This document shows positions 16,162 to 24,893 of a DNA stretch of 64,000 bases, one piece after another. The stretch is from Paucibacter_B soli (GTDB lineage: Bacteria > Pseudomonadota > Gammaproteobacteria > Burkholderiales > Burkholderiaceae_C): positions 169,832 through 233,831 of the forward strand of contig NZ_JBBHJW010000011.1 in NCBI RefSeq assembly GCF_037482845.1. Direction: 5' to 3'. Position 1 is the stretch's first letter. Every line of letters starts with the position of its first letter. Under the pieces are notes generated by a model, which did no database searches, was not told where the DNA came from, and was given only the letters and a program-made list of their open reading frames with translations. Position numbers and translations under genes: made by a program.

Positions 16162-17099
16162 AGTCCGAGGCTTTCTTCCAAGCCAAGGTGCACATTCATC
16201 GCCTGCACCGCGGCACCGCTGGCGCCCTTGCCGAGGTTGTCCAGGCGCGCCATCACGAGGATCTGCGTCTCGCTGCCGAACACGAAGATGTCGACGCGGT
16301 TCGTGTCGTTGCAGGCCTGCACGTCGAAGAAACCTTCCTCCAAGGTGGCCGGGTCGCGCAGCGGCATCACGCGGATGAAGCGCTCGCCCTCGTAATGCGC
16401 GGCCAGTGCCTCGCGCACCTGCGCGGGCGTGCTGCCGGCGCGCAGCTGGCTCAGGTGCAGCGGCACCGACACCGCCAGGCCCTTGTAGAAATTGCCGACG
16501 ATGGGCTGGAACACCGGCGCATGGCGCAGGCCGGTGTGCGCCATCATCTCGGGCAAGTGCTTGTGCGTCAGGCCCAGGGCATAGGGGCGCGGCGCCTGCA
16601 GCTTCGCATCGCCACCCGCTTCATACTGGGCAATCATGCTCTTGCCGCCGCCCGAATAACCCGTGATGGAGGTGGCCGAGACCAGGGCATCGGCGCCCAG
16701 CAGGCCGGCATCCACCAGGGGGCGCAGCGCCAGGATGAAGGCGCTGGCATGGCAGCCCGGGTTGGCGATGCGCTTGGCGGCGCGGATGGCCTCGCGCTGG
16801 CCCCGGCACAGCTCGGGCAGGCCGAAGGTCCAGCCCGGCACGGTGCGGTGCGCGGTGCTGGCGTCGATCAAACAGGTGTTGGGATTCGTGATCATCGCCG
16901 CGGCCTCGCGCGAGGCTGCGTCGGGCAGGCACAGAAACGCCACGTCGGCGGCGTTCAGCAGGCGCGCGCGCTCGGCAGCGTCCTTGCGTTTGTCGGCGTC
17001 AATGCGCAGCACCTCGATGTCCTGGCGCGCGGCCAGGTACTCGTGAATACGCAGGCCCGTCGTGCCCTCCTGGCCATCCACAAACACCGCGTACGTCAT
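16158..17099 (-). CDS. argC: N-acetyl-gamma-glutamyl-phosphate reductase, short type
   Basis: 313 residues from the ATG at 17099; the frame extends to 17156 without family match. It makes N-acetylglutamate semialdehyde in arginine synthesis, in the cytoplasm, using NADPH. DGQEGTTGLRI near residue 8 is the nucleotide-binding turn, STAHR the family block, and ANPGCHASAF holds the catalytic Cys. The length and the ANPGC context are of the short (type 2) ArgC form. The rest of the arginine pathway is not in the window. It is divergent from the 17155 hydrolase, sharing a 55-bp gap. Confidence 0.93.
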   Translation of the reverse strand: MTYAVFVDGQEGTTGLRIHEYLAARQDIEVLRIDADKRKDAAERARLLNAADVAFLCLPDAASREAAAMITNPNTCLIDASTAHRTVPGWTFGLPELCRGQREAIRAAKRIANPGCHASAFILALRPLVDAGLLGADALVSATSITGYSGGGKSMIAQYEAGGDAKLQAPRPYALGLTHKHLPEMMAHTGLRHAPVFQPIVGNFYKGLAVSVPLHLSQLRAGSTPAQVREALAAHYEGERFIRVMPLRDPATLEEGFFDVQACNDTNRVDIFVFGSETQILVMARLDNLGKGASGAAVQAMNVHLGLEESLGL

Positions 17100-17154
17100 G
17101 ACTTCTCCAGCACAATCCAAACAAAAGGACTGAAAGCATAAAGCCAAACAAAGC

Positions 17155-17703
17155 ATGTCGGACCACCCTGTTTACCTCTTGCCCGGCTGGCAGAACTCGG
17201 ACCCCGAGCATTGGCAGAGCCGCTGGGAGCGCGAGCTGGGCCACCGGCGCATAGCACAGGCCGACTGGGATTGGCCGCGCCGTGGCGACTGGATGGCACG
17301 CCTGGACGAGGTGCTGCTGGGCGACGCCCGCCTGCCGCAACAGCCGGCCCTGCTGGTGGCTCACAGCCTGGGTTGCCAACTGGTGGCGAGCTGGGCCGAG
17401 CACAGCCGGCACACGGCGCGCGTGGCCGGCGCGCTGCTGGTGGCGCCGCCCGACACCGAACGCGAAGACATGCCGCCGCAGCTGCACAACTGGCGGCCGA
17501 TCCGGCGCCGCGCCCTGCCCTTTCCCGCCATCGCGGTGGTGAGCAGCGACGACCCCTTTTGTGCGCCCGAGCGCGGCGCACAGATGGCCGCCGATTGGGG
17601 CGCCAAGCTGGTGATCGCCGGCGCGCTGGGCCATCTCAACAGCGCCTCCGGTCTGGGTGCCTGGCCCGCCGGCCAGGCCCTGCTGGCCGAACTCCGGCAG
17701 TAA
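17155..17703 (+). CDS. RBBP9/YdeN-family serine hydrolase
   Basis: 182 residues, a compact alpha/beta hydrolase. YLLPGWQNSDPEHWQ near the start and LVAHSLGC (nucleophile Ser near residue 70) are typical of the RBBP9/YdeN family, and GHLNSASGLG near the C-terminus supplies the catalytic His. The natural substrate is unknown for this family. It sits 16 bp upstream of parB in the same direction, so parB is probably co-transcribed with it. Confidence 0.85.
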   Translation: MSDHPVYLLPGWQNSDPEHWQSRWERELGHRRIAQADWDWPRRGDWMARLDEVLLGDARLPQQPALLVAHSLGCQLVASWAEHSRHTARVAGALLVAPPDTEREDMPPQLHNWRPIRRRALPFPAIAVVSSDDPFCAPERGAQMAADWGAKLVIAGALGHLNSASGLGAWPAGQALLAELRQ

Positions 17704-17719
17704 GGGACAATCGCAAGCT

Positions 17720-18619
17720 ATGGTGACAAAAAAACCCAAGGGCCTTGGCATGGGCCTGGAGGCCTTGCTCGGCCCCAAAGTCAGCGAATCCGCCACGCCC
17801 GCCGGTGAGGGTGAGCCCAGCCAGCTGAGGCTGGAGCAGATGCAGGCCGGCAAGTACCAGCCACGCACGCGCATGGACGAAGGCTCGCTCTACGAGCTGG
17901 CCGAAAGCATCAAGGCGCAGGGCATCATGCAACCGATTCTGGTGCGCCCGATCGCGCCGGATGGCGCGGTGCGCTACGAGATCATCGCCGGTGAACGGCG
18001 CTTCCGCGCCGCCAAGCTGGCGGGTCTGCGCGAGGTGCCGGTGCTGGTGAAAGCGGTGCCCGACGAGGCCGCCGCGGCGATGGCGCTGATCGAGAACATC
18101 CAGCGCGAAGACCTCAACCCGCTCGAAGAAGCGCAGGGCCTCAAGCGCCTCACCGACGAGTTCGGCCTTACCCACGAGCAGGCCGCCCAGGCGGTGGGCC
18201 GCTCGCGCAGCGCCGCCAGCAATCTCTTGCGCCTGCTCAATCTCGCCGCGCCGGTGCAGAACATGCTGATGGCGGGCGACTTGGACATGGGCCACGCACG
18301 TGCGCTGCTCGCCCTGGACGGTGCGCACCAGATCACCTGTGCCACCGAGATCGCCGCCAAGAAGCTCAGCGTGCGCGAGGCCGAGAAGCTGGTACAGCGC
18401 CAGGGCGCGGGCCGCCAGACGCCCTTGCTGCGCGTCAAGAACGACAAGAGCCGCGACCTCTTGCGGCTGGAGGAAGAACTCTCCGATCTGCTTACCGCAC
18501 AGGTCGAGATCGTGGTGAAGAAGCGCACCAAGCGGGGCGAACAGGGCGAGCTGACGATACAGTTCGGTTCGCTCGAAGAACTCAACGGCCTGATCGACCG
18601 GCTGCGCGATCCGCAGTAA
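17720..18619 (+). CDS. parB: Chromosome partitioning protein ParB (Spo0J)
   Basis: 299 residues from the ATG at 17720. KGLGMGLEALLG at the N-terminus is the ParA-contacting peptide; QPRTRMDEGSL and GERRFRAA (91-98) are the CTP-binding ParB/Srx motifs; an HTH (LTHEQAAQAVGRSRSAASNLLRL) recognises parS; the C-terminal ~60 residues form the dimer domain. Two parS sites lie 3.7 and 4.8 kb upstream. It is separated from parA by about 2.8 kb with four unrelated genes, two of them on the opposite strand, so parA and parB cannot form one simple operon here. Confidence 0.96.
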   Translation: MVTKKPKGLGMGLEALLGPKVSESATPAGEGEPSQLRLEQMQAGKYQPRTRMDEGSLYELAESIKAQGIMQPILVRPIAPDGAVRYEIIAGERRFRAAKLAGLREVPVLVKAVPDEAAAAMALIENIQREDLNPLEEAQGLKRLTDEFGLTHEQAAQAVGRSRSAASNLLRLLNLAAPVQNMLMAGDLDMGHARALLALDGAHQITCATEIAAKKLSVREAEKLVQRQGAGRQTPLLRVKNDKSRDLLRLEEELSDLLTAQVEIVVKKRTKRGEQGELTIQFGSLEELNGLIDRLRDPQ

Positions 18620-18956
18620 GCGGGCCCCGCGTCAACAAGACCTTTTCATGCACGTTTGTGGCCCCGCAAAGGGCGCTCGACATGCACCACTGAAGAGAGT
18701 GTGAAGGGCATCACAGCCCGCGCCGCACACATGGCTGCGGATGGGCGTAGCATGGTGCCAAGCGATCGAAATTGTGGTGCCGGTACTCCCCTCCTTTTCG
18801 GGGCATTGGTGCATAAGCACGGTACGAAGCTGCAGACATGCTGAGCTCAGGAAAGCTCTGCAGGCGCCTTGCATCAGGACGCCGCCAGAACTTCCCAGAC
18901 GACGCCGGAACCGCTGCCGGACCCGGCGTCGCCTCCCACGTACACAGGAGGTCAGC
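18620..18956. promoter_or_regulatory. 337-bp noncoding leader before prkA, with a GC hairpin
   Basis: No credible gene. An inverted repeat GACGCCGG/CCGGCGTC at 18901-18930 (8-bp arms, 14-base loop) lies 26 bp ahead of the prkA start, close enough to affect translation or mRNA stability. I looked for a sigma-54 -24/-12 pair and for a clear sigma-70 promoter and found neither convincingly. The short GC palindrome just after parB lacks a proper T-run. Confidence 0.45.
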
Positions 18957-20879
18957 ATGGACGTGATCAGCAGCTTTGCCGCACGCTACGAACGCACCCG
19001 CGTCGAGGAACTCACGCTTGAGGAATACCTCGCCGAGTGCAAGCGCAATCCGCTCGCCTATGCCAGCGCCGCCGAGCGCATGCTGCAGGCCATCGGTGAG
19101 CCGCAGTCGGTGGACACCCGCCATGACCAGCGCCTCTCGCGCCTGTTCGCCAACAAGACCATCAAGCTCTACCCCGCCTTCGCCGAGTTCTACGGCATGG
19201 AAGACGCGATCGAGCAGGTGGTGAGCTATTTCCGCCATGCCGCGCAAGGCCTGGAAGAGAAGAAGCAGATTCTCTACCTGCTGGGTCCGGTGGGCGGCGG
19301 CAAGAGCTCGATCGCCGAACGCCTCAAGCAATTGATGGAGCGCGTGCCCTTCTACGCGCTGGCCGGCTCGCCGGTGAACGAGTCGCCGCTGGGCCTGTTC
19401 GATGCCGTCGAGGACGGCCCGCTGCTGGAGAAGGAATACGGCATCCCGCGCCGCTACCTGAACCGCATCCTCAGCCCCTGGGCGGTGAAGCGCCTGGACG
19501 AGTTCGGTGGCGACATCCGCCGCTTCAAGGTGGTGAAGCGCTATCCCAGCGTGCTCAAGCAGATCGGCGTGGCCAAGACCGAGCCGGGCGACGAGAACAA
19601 CCAGGACATTTCCTCGCTGGTCGGCAAGGTCGATATCCGCAAGCTCGAGACCTATGCGCAGGACGACCCCGATGCCTACAGCTATTCCGGTGGCCTGTGC
19701 CTGGCGAACCAGGGCCTGCTGGAGTTCGTGGAGATGTTCAAGGCGCCCATCAAGGTGCTGCACCCGCTGCTGACGGCCACGCAGGAGGGCAATTTCAAGG
19801 GCACTGAGGGCTTCGGCGCGATTCCCTTCGACGGCATCGTGCTGGCACATAGCAACGAGAGTGAGTGGAAGACGTTCCGCAACAACAAGAACAACGAGGC
19901 CTTCCTGGATCGCATCTACATCGTCAAGGTGCCTTACTGCCTACGCGTCAGCGAAGAGGTGAAGATCTACGAGAAGCTGATCCGCGGCTCATCGCTGGCC
20001 GACGCCAAGTGCGCCCCCGGCACGCTCAAGATGATGAGCCAGTTCGCCATCCTGACGCGCCTCAAGGAGCCCGAGAACAGCTCGCTGTACTCCAAGATGC
20101 AGATCTACGACGGCGAGAACCTCAAGGACACCGACCCGCGCGCCAAGAGCTACCAGGAGTACCGCGACTACGCCGGCGTCGACGAAGGCATGAGCGGCAT
20201 CTCCACGCGTTTTGCCTACAAGATCCTCTCCAAGGTCTTCAATTTTGATTCCAGCGAGGTGGCGGCCAACCCGGTGCACCTGATGTATGTGCTGGAGCAG
20301 CAGATCGAACGCGAGCAGTTCCCCAAGGAGCTGGAAGACAAGTATGTCGGCTTCATCAAGGAGCATCTGGCACCGCGCTATGCGGAGTTCATAGGCAAGG
20401 AGATCCAGACCGCGTATCTGGAGAGCTATAGCGAATACGGCCAGAACATCTTCGACCGTTACGTCACCTATGCCGACTACTGGATCCAGGACCAGGAGTA
20501 CCGCGACACCGACACCGGCGAGGTGTTCGACCGCTCGGCCCTGAACGCCGAGTTGGAGAAGATCGAGAAACCGGCGGGCATCAGCAACCCCAAGGACTTC
20601 CGCAACGAGATCGTCAACTTCGTGCTGCGCGCGCGTGCCAACAATGCCGGCAAGAACCCGGCCTGGACCAGCTACGAAAAGCTGCGCACGGTGATCGAAA
20701 AGAAGATGTTCTCCAACACCGAGGAGTTGCTGCCGGTGATCAGCTTCAACGCCAAGGCCAGTGCCGACGAGGCCAAGAAGCATGAGAACTTCGTGCAGCG
20801 CATGGTGGACAAGGGCTACACGGCCAAGCAGGTGCGCCTGCTCTGCGAGTGGTACCTGCGCGTAAGGAAGAGTTCTTGA
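18957..20879 (+). CDS. yeaG: PrkA/YeaG serine protein kinase, AAA-type
   Basis: 640 residues, the full family length, from an ATG with an AGGAGG ribosome site. The AAA/PrkA domain carries Walker A GPVGGGKSS (110-118) and the long conserved IPFDGIVLAHSNESEW region; the C-terminal part is the PrkA kinase-like domain. In enterobacteria YeaG-YeaH-YcgB are co-expressed in nitrogen starvation and stationary phase. Here the genes are directly consecutive: yeaH starts 13 bp after the stop and spoVR overlaps yeaH. Regulation probably acts in the 337-bp leader. Confidence 0.95.
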   Translation: MDVISSFAARYERTRVEELTLEEYLAECKRNPLAYASAAERMLQAIGEPQSVDTRHDQRLSRLFANKTIKLYPAFAEFYGMEDAIEQVVSYFRHAAQGLEEKKQILYLLGPVGGGKSSIAERLKQLMERVPFYALAGSPVNESPLGLFDAVEDGPLLEKEYGIPRRYLNRILSPWAVKRLDEFGGDIRRFKVVKRYPSVLKQIGVAKTEPGDENNQDISSLVGKVDIRKLETYAQDDPDAYSYSGGLCLANQGLLEFVEMFKAPIKVLHPLLTATQEGNFKGTEGFGAIPFDGIVLAHSNESEWKTFRNNKNNEAFLDRIYIVKVPYCLRVSEEVKIYEKLIRGSSLADAKCAPGTLKMMSQFAILTRLKEPENSSLYSKMQIYDGENLKDTDPRAKSYQEYRDYAGVDEGMSGISTRFAYKILSKVFNFDSSEVAANPVHLMYVLEQQIEREQFPKELEDKYVGFIKEHLAPRYAEFIGKEIQTAYLESYSEYGQNIFDRYVTYADYWIQDQEYRDTDTGEVFDRSALNAELEKIEKPAGISNPKDFRNEIVNFVLRARANNAGKNPAWTSYEKLRTVIEKKMFSNTEELLPVISFNAKASADEAKKHENFVQRMVDKGYTAKQVRLLCEWYLRVRKSS

Positions 20880-20892
20880 ACCAGGAGCACAA

Positions 20893-22173
20893 ATGCTGCA
20901 ACAGATCATCGATCGGCGGCTCTCGGGAAAGAACAAATCGATAGGCAATCGCGAGCGCTTCCTGCGCCGCCACAAGGAGCAGATCCGCGAGGCGGTGCGC
21001 CGCGCCGTGGACGGGCGCGGCATCCGCGACATGGAGCGCGGCGAGGATGTGCATATCCCCAAGAAGGACCTCAGCGAGCCGGTGTTCGGCCATGGCGAGG
21101 GCGGGGTGCGCGAGGTGGTGCGGCCGGGCAATACCGAGCATGTGAAGGGCGACCGCGTGCCCAAGCCCAAGGGCGGCGGCCAGGGCCAGGGTGGCGGCAA
21201 GGCGAGCGACTCCGGCGAGGGCGAGGACGATTTCGTCTTCCACCTCAGCAAGGAGGAATTCATGCAGGTCTTCTTCGAGGACCTGGCCCTGCCCAATCTG
21301 GCCCGCACCACCCTGGCCGACACGCCCGAGTACAAGACCCACCGCGCCGGCTATACCAGCGACGGCACGCCCACCAATCTGCATGTGGTGCGCTCGATGC
21401 GCGGCGCACTCGCCAGGCGCATTGCCCTGGGCATGGGCAAGCGGCGCGAACTGCATGAACTGGAAGAGCGGCTGGAACTGCTCAAGCGCGAGGACGCCGG
21501 CAAGCCCGATGTGAAGGCGCTGATCGCCGAGACCGAGGCGCGCATCGCGCTGCTGAAGGAACGCGTCGCCAGGATTCCCTTTCTCGACCCCATCGATCTG
21601 CGCTTTCGCAGCCGCGTCCGGGTGCCGGTGCCGACCACCCGCGCGGTGATGTTCTGCCTGATGGATGTGTCGGGCTCGATGGACGAATCGCGCAAGGACC
21701 TGGCCAAGCGCTTCTTCATCCTGCTCTACCTCTTCCTGACGCGGCACTACGAGAAGATCGACGTGGTCTTCATCCGCCACCACACCCAGGCCCAGGAGGT
21801 GGATGAGCAGAACTTCTTCCACGCCACCGAAACCGGCGGCACGGTGGTCTCCTCGGCACTGGTGCTGATGGAGCAGATCATCCGCGAGCGCTATTCCCCC
21901 ACCGAATGGAATATCTACGGCGCCCAGGCCAGCGACGGCGACAACTGGCACCACGACAGCGGCCGCTGCCGCGAGTTGCTGGCCGAGAAGATCCTGCCCC
22001 TGTGCCGCTACTTCGCCTATGTGCAGGTGGCCGAGCAGGAGCAGAACCTCTGGGAGGAATACAGCAAGCTGGCTGACGAGGGCTACGCCTTCGCGATGCG
22101 CAAGGCGGTGGAGGTGGCGCAGATCTACCCGGTGTTCCGTGACTTGTTCAAGAAGGAAGGAGCAAGCACATGA
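20893..22173 (+). CDS. yeaH: YeaH/YhbH-family protein (DUF444)
   Basis: 426 residues. The N-terminal RNRER/RRHKEQIREAV region and the Gly/Lys-rich linker (about 75-105) are family-typical; the C-terminal half is a von Willebrand A-like domain with a metal-site motif DVSGSMDES (about 256-264). It is the partner of the PrkA kinase in the conserved trio; the exact biochemical role is unknown. It ends in an ATGA overlap with the spoVR gene. Confidence 0.94.
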   Translation: MLQQIIDRRLSGKNKSIGNRERFLRRHKEQIREAVRRAVDGRGIRDMERGEDVHIPKKDLSEPVFGHGEGGVREVVRPGNTEHVKGDRVPKPKGGGQGQGGGKASDSGEGEDDFVFHLSKEEFMQVFFEDLALPNLARTTLADTPEYKTHRAGYTSDGTPTNLHVVRSMRGALARRIALGMGKRRELHELEERLELLKREDAGKPDVKALIAETEARIALLKERVARIPFLDPIDLRFRSRVRVPVPTTRAVMFCLMDVSGSMDESRKDLAKRFFILLYLFLTRHYEKIDVVFIRHHTQAQEVDEQNFFHATETGGTVVSSALVLMEQIIRERYSPTEWNIYGAQASDGDNWHHDSGRCRELLAEKILPLCRYFAYVQVAEQEQNLWEEYSKLADEGYAFAMRKAVEVAQIYPVFRDLFKKEGAST

Positions 22174-23768
22174 GCGACGCAGAAAATCGCCGCAATATCG
22201 GCCGTGCGGCCGATAGGCACGAATACGGCGGGCGCCGTTGCAGTCAGCCTCAGCGTGAAATGAAACCATTGGCCAAGCGCCCCGCCCAGCACCTGCCTAG
22301 TCCCAGCGACTGGACCTTCGAGCTGATCGACGAGTACCACGACGTGATCCGTGCCACCGCCGAGCGCTATGGCCTGGACACCTATCCAAACCAGCTCGAA
22401 ATCATCACCGCCGAGCAGATGATGGACGCCTACGCCTCGGTGGGCATGCCGGTGAACTACCGACATTGGAGCTATGGCAAGGAGTTCATCGCCACCGAGC
22501 GCAACTACAAGCGCGGCCAGATGGGCCTGGCCTACGAGATCGTCATCAACTCCGACCCCTGCATTGCCTACCTGATGGAGGAGAACACCATGGCAATGCA
22601 GGCCCTGGTGATCGCCCATGCCTGCTACGGCCATAACAGCTTTTTCAAAGGCAACTACCTGTTCCGCATGTGGACGGACGCCTCGTCCATCATCGACTAC
22701 CTGGTCTATGCCAAGAACTTCGTGGCCGAATGCGAGGAGCGCCATGGCATGGACGCGGTGGAGGCCTTGCTGGACTCCTGCCACGCGCTGATGAACCATG
22801 GCGTGGACCGCTATCGCCGCCCGGCCAAGCTCTCGCTGGCCGAGGAGCGCGCCCGGCTCAAGGACCGCGAGCATTACGCCCAACAGCAGATCAACGACCT
22901 CTGGCGCACCCTGCCGCGCCGCGCCGACAAGGAGGCCGAGGCACTGGGCGCGCGCCGCTTCCCCGAGGAGCCGCAGGAGAACATCCTCTACTTCATCGAG
23001 AAGAACGCGCCCCTGCTGGAGCCCTGGCAGCGCGAAGTGGTGCGCATCGTGCGCAAGATCGCCCAGTACTTCTACCCGCAGCGCCAGACCCAGGTGATGA
23101 ACGAGGGTTGGGCCACCTTCTGGCACCACCGCCTGCTTAACCAGATGTATGACGACGGGTACTTGAGCGACGGCATGATGATCGAGTGGCTGAAGTCGCA
23201 CACCAATGTGATTGCCCAAGCGCCCATGGCCAACCTCAACCCCTATGCGCTGGGTTTTGCCATGTACACCGACATCAAGCGCATCTGCGAGGCACCCACC
23301 GAGGAGGACCGCCGCTGGTTCCCCGACATCGCCGGCAGCGACTGGCTGCCCACCCTGCACCATGCGATGCGCAACTTCAAGGACGAGAGCTTCATCGGCC
23401 AGTACCTCAGCCCGAACCTGATGCGCGAGTTCCGCCTCTTCTCCATCGTCGACGACGAGAAGCTCAAGGATTACGAGATCTCGGCCATCCATGACGAGTC
23501 TGGCTACCAGCATGTGCGCGAGGCACTCTCCAAGCAGTACGACCTCTCCACCCGCGAACCCAATATCCAGGTCTGGAACGTCAATCTGCGCGGCGACCGT
23601 TCGCTGACACTGCGCCACACCCAGCACATGAACCGGCCGCTGCACGAAACCGCTCAGGAGGTGCTCAAGCATGTGGCGCGCCTGTGGGGCTTTGCCGTGC
23701 ATCTGGAAAGCGCCAACGCCCTGGGCGACATCACCCAGCGTTGGAGCGTGCCCGCCCCCGAGCACTGA
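22170..23768 (+). CDS. spoVR: SpoVR/YcgB-family protein
   Basis: 532 residues from the ATG at 22170, which has AAGGAAGGAG upstream and overlaps the yeaH stop. A second ATG at 22260 would remove a 30-residue polar start that looks less conserved, but has no good ribosome site. Family blocks are plain: WSYGKEF, GLAYEIVINSDPCIAY, and the MNEGWATFWHH region that resembles a zinc-protein HExxH-like helix. In Bacillus SpoVR is needed for spore cortex formation; in Gram-negatives it accompanies YeaG-YeaH in stress response. Confidence 0.94.
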   Translation: MSDAENRRNIGRAADRHEYGGRRCSQPQREMKPLAKRPAQHLPSPSDWTFELIDEYHDVIRATAERYGLDTYPNQLEIITAEQMMDAYASVGMPVNYRHWSYGKEFIATERNYKRGQMGLAYEIVINSDPCIAYLMEENTMAMQALVIAHACYGHNSFFKGNYLFRMWTDASSIIDYLVYAKNFVAECEERHGMDAVEALLDSCHALMNHGVDRYRRPAKLSLAEERARLKDREHYAQQQINDLWRTLPRRADKEAEALGARRFPEEPQENILYFIEKNAPLLEPWQREVVRIVRKIAQYFYPQRQTQVMNEGWATFWHHRLLNQMYDDGYLSDGMMIEWLKSHTNVIAQAPMANLNPYALGFAMYTDIKRICEAPTEEDRRWFPDIAGSDWLPTLHHAMRNFKDESFIGQYLSPNLMREFRLFSIVDDEKLKDYEISAIHDESGYQHVREALSKQYDLSTREPNIQVWNVNLRGDRSLTLRHTQHMNRPLHETAQEVLKHVARLWGFAVHLESANALGDITQRWSVPAPEH

Positions 23769-23864
23769 GCCTTGAATTGCGGGGCTTAGGTGCCGCACTT
23801 GCGGCGTGCGCAAGGCGGGCCGGCTCCTAGAATTTGCAGGCTAATGCTTGCCCAGGGAGTTCCC

Positions 23865-24893
23865 ATGTCCGTGCTCATCAACTCTCGGCCCGGCCGCCTG
23901 GCTGCCTTGGGCGTGGCCGCGCTATGGGCCACATGCCTGGCAGCCTGCGGTGGCGGGGGCTCCTCCGACAGCAGCGGCAGCAACCCGACCGACAACCTCT
24001 ACGCCGCCAGCTCCGAGGCGCAGAAGGCGGTGGAAGGCAGTCTGAGCGCCGCCAATGCCGCGGTCAGCAAGAGCGTGGTGCTGGGCCAGAACCCCTTGTT
24101 CGACCTTGGCAGCCCCAGCGCCACAGCCGCCGCGAAGGCCGCGGCCAGGCCGCGCGCGCATGCCGTGCTCAGCAAGCCGCAAGCCGTCGAGGCATTCACC
24201 TGCGTGGAACTGGAGCTGTTCACCGGCCCCTGCACCGGCTCGGCCACGGTGGAGGCCAATTTCGCGGCAGGCGCCGCCAAGATCCCGGCCGGCAGCTTCA
24301 TCGCGATGAGCTTCACAAATCTGGCCGGACCGGTCGACACGCTAGCGATCAGCATGAGCGGCCAGTACCGCATCGACTTCCTCAGCGAGGTCGACAGCAA
24401 GGCCAGCAGCTACGCCAACGCCCACCTCAAGCTCAGCACCACGGCCTTCGCCGGCAAGCTGGGCGACTACAGCTTTGGCCCCGATAGCTCGGTGGCCCTG
24501 GTGGACTACGACGCCAGCGGCGCCCCCACGCTCACCATCGGCGAGCTGGTGCTGAGCAAGGTCCAGCTGGAAGGCCCGCTCAGCAACACCCAGTACCGTC
24601 TGGCCAACGCCCAGGTGCGCCAGCCCTACTGGGCCAGCGGCAGCAGCAACAAGATCGACTACCTGCTCCAGCCCTGGGAACTGAAGGCCGCGCGGCCCGC
24701 CCCGGGCTCGACCGCCACGCTGGCCGCCAGCAACGCCGCCAGCGCCAAGGTGGAGGTCACCGCCTCGGCCGCCGCCAGCGTGGTCTATGCGGTGCAGATC
24801 AGCGCGGCGGGCACCACCAAGCGCTACACCGTCACCGCCAGCTATGCCAGTGGCAGCGACACGCCCAGCTACGGCGTTGCCGAGTTGAACTAG
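23865..24893 (+). CDS. Ala/Ser-rich lipoprotein of unknown function
   Basis: 342 residues from the ATG at 23865 with AGGGAG upstream. The lipobox is LAAC (Cys near residue 28), followed by GGGGSSDSSGSN, the flexible tether typical of betaproteobacterial lipoproteins. The mature protein is rich in Ala, Ser and Thr and in beta-prone stretches (about 95-340), with a Cys pair (FTCVELELFTGPC). I do not recognise a domain. It probably sits in the outer membrane facing the periplasm. Its 3' end overlaps the convergent flavoprotein gene by four bases. Confidence 0.75.
   Translation: MSVLINSRPGRLAALGVAALWATCLAACGGGGSSDSSGSNPTDNLYAASSEAQKAVEGSLSAANAAVSKSVVLGQNPLFDLGSPSATAAAKAAARPRAHAVLSKPQAVEAFTCVELELFTGPCTGSATVEANFAAGAAKIPAGSFIAMSFTNLAGPVDTLAISMSGQYRIDFLSEVDSKASSYANAHLKLSTTAFAGKLGDYSFGPDSSVALVDYDASGAPTLTIGELVLSKVQLEGPLSNTQYRLANAQVRQPYWASGSSNKIDYLLQPWELKAARPAPGSTATLAASNAASAKVEVTASAAASVVYAVQISAAGTTKRYTVTASYASGSDTPSYGVAELN

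Noticed and set aside
18620..18956. Sigma-54 promoter before prkA
   Set aside because: No GG-N10-GC pair with TGGCAC/TTGC character was found at a workable place.
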